NCBI GenBank assembly: GCA_014378155.1
Contig: JACMOF010000395.1
Span: 1 to 7,774 of the forward strand
DNA: 7,774 nucleotides
Direction of reading: 5' to 3'
Source of the DNA: Caulobacter sp.
GTDB lineage: Bacteria; Pseudomonadota; Alphaproteobacteria; Caulobacterales; Caulobacteraceae
Position numbers and translations under genes: made by a program. The first letter of the stretch is position 1, and each line of letters opens with the position of its first letter. Shown here piece after piece: positions 1-6,281 of this stretch. The notes beneath the pieces were generated by a model that did not search any database, was not told where the DNA came from, and worked only from the letters and a program-made list of their open reading frames with translations.

Positions 1-119
1 CCCTCCAGCGCCGCGTTGGCGATCTCGCGGATCGCGCGAAGCGGATGGTCGCGACGAACCTGAGCCTCCAGGTCCACATAGGAAAACAGCGATCCAGATC
101 GTCCGTCCAACCCGCGCAT
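1..119 (-). CDS. IS5/IS1182-like transposase, N-terminal part, runs off left edge
   Basis: Reading the minus strand from the ATG at 119..117 gives 39 codons and two bases that stay open to the window edge. The protein begins MRGLDGRSGSLFSYVDLEAQ, followed by VRRDHPLRAIREIANAALE. The block 'LFSYVdLE.rV..dHPLR.IR' is the typical start of IS5/IS1182-type DDE transposases with an N-terminal DUF772-like domain. The catalytic DDE residues lie outside the window, so intactness cannot be judged. The usual proline after the valine (V-P) is replaced by arginine here. The ATG was chosen because it gives the family's usual 'MRG' start; the frame is open upstream to a TGA and holds three GTG codons just before it, so a start a few codons earlier is possible. 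It lies downstream of nagA on the same strand, inside an apparent IS end. Confidence 0.8.
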   Translation of the reverse strand, partial: MRGLDGRSGSLFSYVDLEAQVRRDHPLRAIREIANAALE

Positions 120-195
120 CACCACCACCCCGCTGGGCTCACGCAGAGTGAATCATGCCGAGTCCAGCGCCGCCACCGACTTTTTCAACAGCCTG
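1..195 (-). mobile_element. End of an insertion sequence abutting nagA
   Basis: The transposase start lies 77 bases from the nagA stop. Between them, on the plus strand, is GACTTTTTCAACAGCCTG (178..195), which looks like the terminal repeat commonly seen at ends of IS5/IS1182-type elements; read from the minus strand it is CAGGCTGTTGAAAAAGTC. It is immediately followed by CTAG (196..199), a tetranucleotide used as target by some IS5-group elements. The exact boundary is uncertain by a few bases, because the other IS end and the second target copy are outside the window. The family assignment is from memory of such ends, not from a search. Confidence 0.65.
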
Positions 196-1335
196 CTAGA
201 GGCTGGAGACCCCGTCGATCCAGGTTTCGCGCACGTTCAGGGCGTCGTCGAGCAACACGAGATCGGCCACCATGCCGGCCGCGATGGTCCCCCGCTCGTC
301 CGCCAGGCCCAGGAAGTCGGCCGGAGTGCGCGAGGCGATCATCACCGCTTCTTCCAGGGTCAGGCCCATCATCGAGATGGCGTTGCGCACCGCGCCGATC
401 ATGTCGAGGTCCGAGCCCGCCAGGGTCCCATGATCATCGACGCAGACGCCATCGACCACGCGAATGTGGCGGCCCTGAAGGTCGAAACTCTTGTCGATCA
501 TGCCAACCGTCGGCATGGCGTCGGTCACCAGCATAAAGCGGTTCAAGGGACGGGTGCGCAGGGCGATGCGCAGCACGACGGGATCGACGTGGCGGCCATC
601 GACAATGATCCCGCACCAGGCGTGGAGACTCTCCAGCGCCGCCCCGACCACGCCAGGCTCGCGGCTGGTCAGAGGCGACATGGCGTTAAACAGGTGGGTG
701 AAGCCGGTCAGGCCGGCGTCCAGCGCCTTGCGCACCGTTCCATAGGCGGCGTTGGTGTGGCCGGCGGCCACGGTGACGCCGGCCGCCGCCAGGCGCCGGA
801 CCATGTCGGGCGTGGTGGTCTCGGGCGCCAGGGTGACCAGGGTCTTGCCGCGCTTGAGCGAGCCCAGCAGCGCCACGGCCTCGTCGTCGAGGATCCGGAA
901 CTTGCCGGCGTCGTGGATGCCCTTGCGCTTCACATTGAGGAACGGCCCCTCGATATGGATGCCCAGCACGCCGGGCACGCCCGCCTCGATCGCCTGTTCA
1001 GTGGCGCGCATGGCCGCGTCGACCACGGCCAGGTCGTCGCTGATCAGGGTCGGCAGGAAGCCGGTGGTGCCATAGGGCCTGTGCGCCGCGCCGATCGCTT
1101 CGATCGCCTCGACCGTGGTGTGGTCGTTGAACAGCACCCCGCCGCCGCCATTGACCTGGGTGTCGATGAAGCCGGGAACCAGCAGTCCGCCGTCCAGGTC
1201 GTGGCGCGTCACGCCGACTGGCGTGTCAGCGCTGTCCAAGACGCCTTCGATCCGTCCGTCGCGGATCGTCACGGCCTTGCCATCGACGATCCCGTCTTCC
1301 GTCAGGATGCGGCCATTAACGAGAACAAGCTGCAT
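196..1335 (-). CDS. nagA: N-acetylglucosamine-6-phosphate deacetylase
   Basis: This cytoplasmic enzyme of the amidohydrolase superfamily removes acetate from GlcNAc-6-P to give GlcN-6-P. The protein has 379 residues, close to the family's usual length. Visible motifs in order are PGFIDTQVNGGGG (54-66), HIEGPF (127-132) with metal-ligand Glu129, AGHTNA with His193, THLFNAM with His214, DGRHV with His249, and VTDA with the catalytic Asp272. These match the E. coli NagA residues E131, H195, H216, H251 and D273 with an almost constant offset. The ATG shares its A with the TGA of the upstream deaminase gene and has no clear Shine-Dalgarno sequence, so translation is probably coupled. The C-terminus (ETWIDGVSSL) ends at a TAG directly against the IS end. 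The last few residues could therefore have been changed by the insertion, but the fold appears complete. Confidence 0.96.
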   Translation of the reverse strand: MQLVLVNGRILTEDGIVDGKAVTIRDGRIEGVLDSADTPVGVTRHDLDGGLLVPGFIDTQVNGGGGVLFNDHTTVEAIEAIGAAHRPYGTTGFLPTLISDDLAVVDAAMRATEQAIEAGVPGVLGIHIEGPFLNVKRKGIHDAGKFRILDDEAVALLGSLKRGKTLVTLAPETTTPDMVRRLAAAGVTVAAGHTNAAYGTVRKALDAGLTGFTHLFNAMSPLTSREPGVVGAALESLHAWCGIIVDGRHVDPVVLRIALRTRPLNRFMLVTDAMPTVGMIDKSFDLQGRHIRVVDGVCVDDHGTLAGSDLDMIGAVRNAISMMGLTLEEAVMIASRTPADFLGLADERGTIAAGMVADLVLLDDALNVRETWIDGVSSL

Positions 1336-2411
1336 CAGACGGTTTCTGTGACCTTGTTGAGGTGGGGCGGACTGTCGGGATCGTAGCCGCGCGCCACCGA
1401 CAGCGCATTGGCCATTCGGTAGAAGCTCTGGATCATCAGGATCGGCTCGATCACCGGGTGGGCGGCGAGCGCCGGCAGGACCCCGGCGCCTGTTTCACCG
1501 GCGCCGGCCAGGAGCACGTCGGCGCCACGCGCGGCCAGGCCCTTGGCCATGGCGTCGACGCTGCCCCGGCTCTCGTCGTTCTGGGCGAACACCAGGGCGG
1601 GAAAGCCCTGCTTCACCAGGGCCATTGGGCCGTGCAGCACCTCGGCGGCGCTGAAGGCCTCGGCGTGCAGGCCGCAGGTCTCCTTGAACTTCAGGGCCGC
1701 TTCCTGCGCCACGCCATAGCCCACGCCCCGGCCCAGCACATAGAGGTTCCGGGCCAGCTTGAGGCGCTCGACGGCGGGGGTCCAGTCCAGGGTCCAGGCC
1801 TGGGCCAGCAAGGCGGGCAGGGTGGCGAGCCCGGCGGTCAGCTCGGCGTCTTCGGTCCAGGCAGCCACCAGCTGGGCGATGGCGGCCAGGGCGGCGATAT
1901 AGGACTTGGTGGCCGCGACGCTCAGTTCGGGTCCGGCGTGCAGCGGCAGCACCTCGTCGACCAGCGCGGCCAGGGGCGAGTTCACGTCATTGACCAGGGC
2001 GATCGTGAAGGCGCCGGCCTCCTTGGCGGCCCGCACGGCCGACAGCAGGTCCGGGCTCTGCCCCGACTGCGAAATGGCCAGGTAGAGTGCGCCATCCAGG
2101 CCCTGAGGCGCGGCATAGACCGAGCTGACCGAAAGGGCGGCCGACGAGGTCAGGACGCCGGTGCGCGTTTCGACGAGATATTTGGCGAAGGTGGCGGCGT
2201 GGTCCGAGCTGCCCCGGGCGCAGGTCACCACGGCGCGCGGCGGGCTGGCGCGCAGGCGGGCGGCGATCTTCTCGGCCCGGGCGGCGTTGGCCCCCAGCTG
2301 GGCGGCGACAACGTGCGAGGCCTGGCCGGCCTCAAGGAACATGCGGGTGGATTCCGCCGTCAGCCGCCCATGCCCGGTGGAGTGCTCGGCGGGGGGTGCG
2401 GGTCGGGTCAA
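1335..2411 (-). CDS. nagB-II: SIS-family glucosamine-6-phosphate deaminase (NagB-II type)
   Basis: This is a double sugar-isomerase (SIS) domain protein, the isomerase half of GlmS without the glutamine-amidotransferase domain. In GlcNAc clusters of Shewanella and alphaproteobacteria such proteins act as the deaminase GlcN-6-P to fructose-6-P plus ammonia. With the chosen start it has 358 residues. Numbered from an alternative TTG five codons upstream (2426), motifs are CARGSSDHA (69-77), SQSGQSPD (119-126, phosphate-binding serines), ELSVAATKSY (167-176), and in the second SIS domain EAALKFKETCGLHAEAFSAA (242-261) followed by EVLHGP. It ends with DPDSPPHLNKVTETV, typical of the group. No amidotransferase Cys1 region is present, which argues against GlmS. 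No ATG fits: the TTG at 2411..2409 is preceded by GGAGG at 8 bases. The stop overlaps the nagA start by one base. Other GlmS-like SIS deaminases acting on different amino sugars cannot be excluded, but the context favours GlcN-6-P. Confidence 0.88.
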   Translation of the reverse strand: MTRPAPPAEHSTGHGRLTAESTRMFLEAGQASHVVAAQLGANAARAEKIAARLRASPPRAVVTCARGSSDHAATFAKYLVETRTGVLTSSAALSVSSVYAAPQGLDGALYLAISQSGQSPDLLSAVRAAKEAGAFTIALVNDVNSPLAALVDEVLPLHAGPELSVAATKSYIAALAAIAQLVAAWTEDAELTAGLATLPALLAQAWTLDWTPAVERLKLARNLYVLGRGVGYGVAQEAALKFKETCGLHAEAFSAAEVLHGPMALVKQGFPALVFAQNDESRGSVDAMAKGLAARGADVLLAGAGETGAGVLPALAAHPVIEPILMIQSFYRMANALSVARGYDPDSPPHLNKVTETV

Positions 2412-2419
2412 GACGTTAG

Positions 2420-2424
2420 CCTCC
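2420..2424 (-). promoter_or_regulatory. Ribosome binding site deciding the SIS deaminase start
   Basis: GGAGG on the minus strand (2424..2420) lies 8 bases before the TTG at 2411..2409. The longer open frame would begin with the TTG at 2426..2424, which overlaps this Shine-Dalgarno sequence and has no good one of its own. This supports initiation at 2411, giving MTRPAPPAEH as the N-terminus. Confidence 0.65.
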
Positions 2425-2484
2425 AAGGCAGGCGTTCCTTTAGATCAGAGCGCTGGCATGAGACCCGCTTGGGGCCCCTTCCAA

Positions 2485-3228
2485 TCAGGCGATGGCGTTC
2501 AGTTCGGCGACGAAGTCATAGGCGTCGCCGCGGTAATAGGACTGGGTGACCTCGACGGCCCGGCCATCCTTCAGGAAGCCGCGGCGCTCGATCAGCAGGC
2601 CGGCGTCCTTGACGGGCACGCCCATCAGCTCTGCGTGCTCGGCGTTGAACAGCACCGCGCGCAGCCGCTGCAGGGCGCGAACGGGCCGGTGGCCGGTGGC
2701 CTCCAGCGCCTCATAGAGCGATGTGCCCACCGCCTCCGCCGAGGGCAGGGCGAAGGCGGCGACGGTGGTGTATTCCACCGCCATCGGCGCGCCGTCGGCG
2801 TAGCGGATACGGGCGAACCGGTAGACCGGCGTGCCGGGCGACAGGCCCAGGGTCATGGACTCTTCCGGCGTGACGGTGCCCTGGGCCTTGCTGATCCATT
2901 CGCTGCGTGGCGTGCGCCCGCGCGAAATCATGTCCTCGGTAAAGGACGACAGCTTGGAGAAGCTCTTTTCCACCCGGGCGGCGACGAAGGTGCCGGCCCC
3001 TTGGCGACGGGTTAGCAGGCCTTCGCTGACCAGGCCGTCCAGCGCCTTGCGAACGGTGATTCGCGAGATGCTGAATTCCTCGGCCATGTCGCGTTCGGCC
3101 GGCAGGGCGTCGTCGGGCCCCAGGATCTTCTTCTGGATGGCGTCCCGGAGCGCGCGCTGCAACTGCTTATAGAGCGGGGCGTGACCCTGGCCGTTTCCGT
3201 CCAGCCCCCCGATCCTTTCAGAAAACAT
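2485..3228 (-). CDS. nagR: GntR-family (HutC/UTRA) transcriptional regulator of the nag locus
   Basis: Likely a cytoplasmic DNA-binding repressor sensing a phosphorylated amino sugar. It has 247 residues from the ATG at 3228. A GntR winged helix-turn-helix spans roughly residues 18-84: PLYKQLQRALRDAI, then LPAERDMAEEFSISRITVRK, then LVSEGLLTRRQGAGTF. A UTRA effector domain follows from about 95 to 240, with GLSPGTPVYRFARIRYADG and PMAVEYT, and ending near YYRGDAYDFVAEL. This is the architecture of B. subtilis NagR (YvoA), which responds to GlcN-6-P/GlcNAc-6-P. An in-frame TTG at 3252 would add eight residues (MRGGGELT) that look non-coding, and a TTG at 3234 is a second alternative; the ATG was preferred although its Shine-Dalgarno is weak. 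The gene is first in the leftward operon, 73 bases before the SIS deaminase, and divergent from the receptor. Autoregulation is likely from the overlapping palindrome. The symbol follows function; Caulobacter literature may use nagR for another family. Confidence 0.92.
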   Translation of the reverse strand: MFSERIGGLDGNGQGHAPLYKQLQRALRDAIQKKILGPDDALPAERDMAEEFSISRITVRKALDGLVSEGLLTRRQGAGTFVAARVEKSFSKLSSFTEDMISRGRTPRSEWISKAQGTVTPEESMTLGLSPGTPVYRFARIRYADGAPMAVEYTTVAAFALPSAEAVGTSLYEALEATGHRPVRALQRLRAVLFNAEHAELMGVPVKDAGLLIERRGFLKDGRAVEVTQSYYRGDAYDFVAELNAIA

Positions 3229-3275
3229 CGTCAATTCGCCACCCCCGCGCAAAACCGCGCCACCCCGTGGTCACC

Positions 3276-3304
3276 GAGATAGCATATGACCATTTTGGTA
3301 CCAA
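3276..3304 (-). promoter_or_regulatory. Candidate promoter of the regulator-deaminase-nagA operon
   Basis: On the minus strand, TTGGTA (3304..3299) is followed after 17 bases by TATCTC (3281..3276). Read in the Caulobacter housekeeping format, TTGGTAC, 14 bases, GCTATCTC matches the -10 consensus GCTANAWC in all but one position. The start of transcription would fall near 3269, leaving a leader of about 40 bases before the regulator ATG. The -35 is one arm of the TTGGTACCAA palindrome, which fits repression by the gene product. Confidence 0.5.
3295..3304. promoter_or_regulatory. Palindromic operator candidate TTGGTACCAA
   Basis: This is a perfect 10-base palindrome in the space between the divergent regulator and receptor genes. 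GntR/HutC-type regulators of amino-sugar genes bind TGGT...ACCA dyads (the B. subtilis NagR dre site has TGGT and ACCA arms). Further TGGT/ACCA half-sites lie close by at 3289-3292, 3313-3316 and 3324-3327, with TGGTCACC at 3268-3275 and TTGGTAT at 3419-3425. The palindrome coincides with the -35 elements of both candidate promoters. Binding is inferred, not shown. Confidence 0.55.
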
Positions 3305-3323
3305 TAAGAACATGGTCTGTAAT
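3295..3323 (+). promoter_or_regulatory. Candidate promoter of the TonB-dependent receptor
   Basis: TTGGTA (3295-3300), a 17-base spacer and TGTAAT (3318-3323, five of six matches to TATAAT) form a plausible sigma-70 promoter on the plus strand. Transcription would start near 3330, giving a leader of about 157 bases before the receptor ATG. Its -35 is the opposite arm of the palindrome used by the leftward promoter. Confidence 0.45.
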
Positions 3324-3395
3324 TGGTTCTTTTTTGGCCTTGTCATCCGATAAATTTTCGTCACAGTTCACCTCCGAGGCCTGAGAAGTACCGCG

Positions 3396-3415
3396 TTCTG
3401 CGGATGTCTGCAGAA
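3396..3415. repeat. Short inverted repeat in the receptor leader
   Basis: TTCTGC (3396-3401) and GCAGAA (3410-3415) are perfect inverted arms separated by eight bases. They lie in the presumed receptor leader, just before a TTGGTAT half-site at 3419-3425. This could be a second regulator site or an RNA hairpin, and chance is not excluded. Confidence 0.25.
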
Positions 3416-3447
3416 TAATTGGTATCGGATTGGGCTTGGGGTTCGGC

Positions 3448-3467
3448 TCCAGGCCTGAGGGCCTGGA
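3448..3467 (+). promoter_or_regulatory. Leader hairpin just before the receptor ribosome binding site
   Basis: TCCAGGCC (3448-3455), loop TGAG, GGCCTGGA (3460-3467) form a perfect 8-base-pair, GC-rich stem. It ends four bases before the purine-rich Shine-Dalgarno stretch and is not followed by a U-tract, so it is not a terminator. It may protect the 5' end of the mRNA or keep the ribosome site exposed; a role as part of a larger RNA switch is speculative. Confidence 0.45.
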
Positions 3468-3470
3468 AAA

Positions 3471-3480
3471 AGGGGAGAGG
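3471..3480 (+). promoter_or_regulatory. Ribosome binding site of the receptor gene
   Basis: The stretch AGGGGAGAGG ends six bases before the ATG at 3487. It selects this ATG, which directly begins a signal peptide, over an in-frame ATG at 3430 that would add 19 residues (MGLGFGSRPE...) encoded by the leader hairpin region. Confidence 0.75.
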
Positions 3481-3486
3481 CCGAGT

Positions 3487-6273
3487 ATGAGAAATTTCCA
3501 CAAATCCATTCTAACCACGTCCGCCAGCGTGCTGGCGGTGATGGTCGCAGCGCCCGCCTTCGCGCAGGATACAACCACCACCTTAGACCAGGTCGTGGTC
3601 ACCGGCATTCGCGCTTCACTCCAGGCTTCGGTCGACGCCAAGCGCAACGCCGACGCCGTGATCGACGTGATCACCGCCGAAGACATCGGCAAGTTCCCGG
3701 ACAAGAACGTCGCTGAGTCGCTGCAACGCGTTCCCGGCGTCACCATTCAACGCGAGTTCGGGGAAGGCGAGCGGATTTCGGTTCGCGGCACCGCCCCGAC
3801 CCTCAATCGCACCCTGCTGAACGGCCACGCGGTCGCCACCGCCGACTGGTTTATTCTCGACCAGTTCAAGGCCAGCCGCAGCTTCAACTACCTGATGCTG
3901 CCATCGGAAATCGTCGGCAAGGTCGAGGTCTTCAAGAGCCCGGTCGCCGATATCGACGAAGGCGGCGTGGGCGCGACCGTCAATGTGCACACCCGCAACC
4001 CGCTGGACCTGGCGCCGCTCTCGATCTCGGGCTCGGTGCAAGGCGTGTGGGACGAGAAGTCGGACAAGAAGACGCCAACCGCCTCGGCCATGCTCAGCTG
4101 GCACAACGACGCCAAGACCTTCGGCGTCCTGGGCGGCCTGATCTATGACAAGCGCGAGATCCGCCGCGACGGTATCGAGGTGCTGGGCTACGAGAATGTC
4201 ACCAACGCCTCGGGCAATGTCACGGGCCTCCCCGCTGGCCAGACGGCGGTGACGCCCAGCCTGATCGGTTCGTCTTTCTTCAAGCAGACCCGCGAACGCC
4301 GCGGCGCCAACATCGGCGTCCAGTGGTCACCGACCGACAAGCTGGATGTGAACCTGACCGGCCTCTATTCGAAGATGGACGCCGACAATATCAACCAGAA
4401 CTACATGGCCTGGATCACCAACAAGATCTCTGGCCTGGGCACGCCCGGCGCCAATTTCAACATCCAGCAACTCAGCAACGGCACCGCGACCAAGGGCACG
4501 TTTAACGCCATCGGCGGCCAGGGCGTGGTGTTCGACGCCATCGACCGCATCGCCCACACCCAGGTCCGCTCGGTCGATCTGGACACCACCTATCGTCCCG
4601 CCGACGATTGGACGTTCCACGCCCGCATCGGCTACACCGACGCCGAGGGCGCCACCGACCTGCAGCCGTTTTGGGAAACCAGCGCCGCCACGGGCCTGAC
4701 CTACGACCTGTCGGGCGGCCTGCCCAAGGTGTCGTTCTCCACCATCAATCCGGCCACGGCCGATGACGAGATGGAGCTGGGCTGGGCCTCGGCCAATACC
4801 ACCGCCAATGACGACAACGAGTTCTATACCTTCGTCGACGGCGAGAAGTTCATGGACGCCGGCGCCTTCACGTCGGTCAAGTTCGGGCTGAAATACACCG
4901 ACCACGATCGCGAAGTTGACCAGACCTACGGTCAGCGCCGCGCTCTGCTGCCCTGGACCGCTCCGGGCGCCACTGCCTGCGGCGGCCACAAATGTACGCT
5001 GGCCGATGTGCAAGGCGGCCTGACGCCCAGCGACTATCTTGACGGCATCAAGGGTCCCGGCGTCATCAGCAGCTATCTGACCGCCGACAAGAGCAAGATC
5101 GAGGCGATCTACGCCGCCCTGCCCAAGGCGGCGGTGTGGAACTCGGCGATCGGCGGCACGCAGGCGGCCGGCTGCAACGGTCTGCTGAACTGCGATCACT
5201 TCGGCCCGCTGGAAAGCTTCACGTTCAACGAGAAGACCTTCGGCGGCTACGTCCTGGGCAAGCTCAAGGGCGACAACTGGCGCGGTAACGTCGGGCTACG
5301 CGTCGTGCAGACCAAGGTCGAGACCTCGGCCTGGAAGGTTGGCGTACCCGCTGGCACCGCCGGCGCGGTCAACAACCCGTTCGGCCTGATCGCTCCGGTC
5401 GACGCCGGCCAGAACTATACGGACATCCTGCCGAGCGCGAACTTCTCGTTCGACATCAATGATGACCTGGTTCTGCGTCTGGCCGCCGGTCGCACCCTGT
5501 CGCGTCCGGACTACGCCCAGATGGCCGCGTTCACCTCGCTGACCGAGTCTCTGCTGACCGGCAGCGGCGGCAATCCTAACCTGGATCCCTACCGGGCCAA
5601 CCAGTACGACGTGTCGCTGGAATGGTACTTCGCGCCGCAATCGCTCCTGGCGGTCGGCCTCTACTACAAGGACATCTCGACCTACATCGTCCAGGGCGCG
5701 TTCTCGGAGCGCCAGCCGCTTCAGCTGAACGACCCGACCGATGCGCGGATCACCAACGCCGCCAACCAGTGCGTTCTGACCGGCGCCAACCTCTACACCT
5801 GTAACTACCGTATCGGTCGCCCGATCAACGTGGCTGGCGGCGAGAACAAGGGTATCGAAATCAGCCTGCAGAAACCTCTGTGGAATGGCTTCGGCGTACT
5901 GGCCAACTACACCTACTCCGACGCCTCGTCGGCCTCGGGCGTGCCGGTGCCTTCGAACTCGAAGACCATCGCCAACATCAGCGGCTATTACGAGAACGAG
6001 CGCTTCAGCGCCCGCCTGTCCTACAACTACCGGTCCAAGTTCTTCGTCGACTACGACGCCGAGCGCGGCTTCCGGCAGCTGTGGTCGGACTCGATCAAGT
6101 CACTGGACGCCTCGGCCAGCGTGAACCTGACGCAAAACATCTCGCTGAGCCTCGATGCGATTAACCTCACCGACGAGAAGATGACCGAGAACTACGACAA
6201 CGACAAAAACCGTCCGGCCCGGATCTACAAGAACGGTCGCATGGTGTTCGGCGGCGTCCGCTTCAAGTTCTAG
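3487..6273 (+). CDS. TonB-dependent outer-membrane receptor, likely for chitooligosaccharide/GlcNAc
   Basis: This outer-membrane active transporter has 928 residues, the usual size for the large Xanthomonas/Caulobacter-type receptors. The signal peptide is MRNFHKSILT..., with a hydrophobic core and likely cleavage after AFA at residue 26. It is followed by a TonB-box-like stretch TLDQVVVTG (32-40). The plug domain (about 40-180) shows ITAEDIGKFPDKNVAESLQR, then VPGVTIQRE and ISVRG, then PSEIVGKVEVFKSP and IDEGGVGATVNV. The rest is rich in alternating aromatic beta-strand pattern, consistent with the 22-strand barrel. It ends GGVRFKF with the terminal phenylalanine typical of outer-membrane proteins. 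Three close cysteine pairs (498/503, 563/569, 762/772) fall in likely surface loops. The substrate is inferred from the flanking nagA, deaminase and GH20 genes; in C. crescentus a receptor of this kind takes up GlcNAc and chitin oligosaccharides. It probably depends on TonB-ExbB-ExbD encoded elsewhere. Confidence 0.95.
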   Translation: MRNFHKSILTTSASVLAVMVAAPAFAQDTTTTLDQVVVTGIRASLQASVDAKRNADAVIDVITAEDIGKFPDKNVAESLQRVPGVTIQREFGEGERISVRGTAPTLNRTLLNGHAVATADWFILDQFKASRSFNYLMLPSEIVGKVEVFKSPVADIDEGGVGATVNVHTRNPLDLAPLSISGSVQGVWDEKSDKKTPTASAMLSWHNDAKTFGVLGGLIYDKREIRRDGIEVLGYENVTNASGNVTGLPAGQTAVTPSLIGSSFFKQTRERRGANIGVQWSPTDKLDVNLTGLYSKMDADNINQNYMAWITNKISGLGTPGANFNIQQLSNGTATKGTFNAIGGQGVVFDAIDRIAHTQVRSVDLDTTYRPADDWTFHARIGYTDAEGATDLQPFWETSAATGLTYDLSGGLPKVSFSTINPATADDEMELGWASANTTANDDNEFYTFVDGEKFMDAGAFTSVKFGLKYTDHDREVDQTYGQRRALLPWTAPGATACGGHKCTLADVQGGLTPSDYLDGIKGPGVISSYLTADKSKIEAIYAALPKAAVWNSAIGGTQAAGCNGLLNCDHFGPLESFTFNEKTFGGYVLGKLKGDNWRGNVGLRVVQTKVETSAWKVGVPAGTAGAVNNPFGLIAPVDAGQNYTDILPSANFSFDINDDLVLRLAAGRTLSRPDYAQMAAFTSLTESLLTGSGGNPNLDPYRANQYDVSLEWYFAPQSLLAVGLYYKDISTYIVQGAFSERQPLQLNDPTDARITNAANQCVLTGANLYTCNYRIGRPINVAGGENKGIEISLQKPLWNGFGVLANYTYSDASSASGVPVPSNSKTIANISGYYENERFSARLSYNYRSKFFVDYDAERGFRQLWSDSIKSLDASASVNLTQNISLSLDAINLTDEKMTENYDNDKNRPARIYKNGRMVFGGVRFKF

Positions 6274-6281
6274 TGGCTTAC

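Noticed and set aside
148..1386. A 412-codon plus-strand frame opposite nagA.
   Set aside because: Its translation is rich in His, Gln, Gly and Arg with no recognisable motif, while the minus strand encodes NagA with all metal-binding residues. It is an antisense shadow of high-GC coding DNA.
2412..2484. The 73-base gap between the regulator and the deaminase as a possible terminator or second promoter.
   Set aside because: Apart from the deaminase ribosome site it holds only an 8-base GGGGCCCC palindrome, with no U-tract and no convincing -35/-10 pair, so the three genes are best read as one operon.
1362..2549. A 395-codon plus-strand frame opposite the SIS deaminase.
   Set aside because: Low-complexity Gly/Gln/His/Arg composition that crosses the boundary of two minus-strand genes; the minus strand has clear SIS motifs.
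3430..3486. An upstream in-frame ATG extending the receptor by 19 residues.
   Set aside because: It would put charged residues encoded by the leader hairpin before the signal peptide, whereas the ATG at 3487 has a strong ribosome site and begins a proper signal sequence.
3231..3746. A 171-codon minus-strand frame spanning the divergent promoter region and the receptor start.
   Set aside because: It crosses both candidate promoters and the receptor signal peptide on the opposite strand, and has no recognisable motif.
4327..5199. A 290-codon minus-strand frame inside the receptor gene.
   Set aside because: Lies antisense within a continuous receptor barrel domain and shows no family motif.
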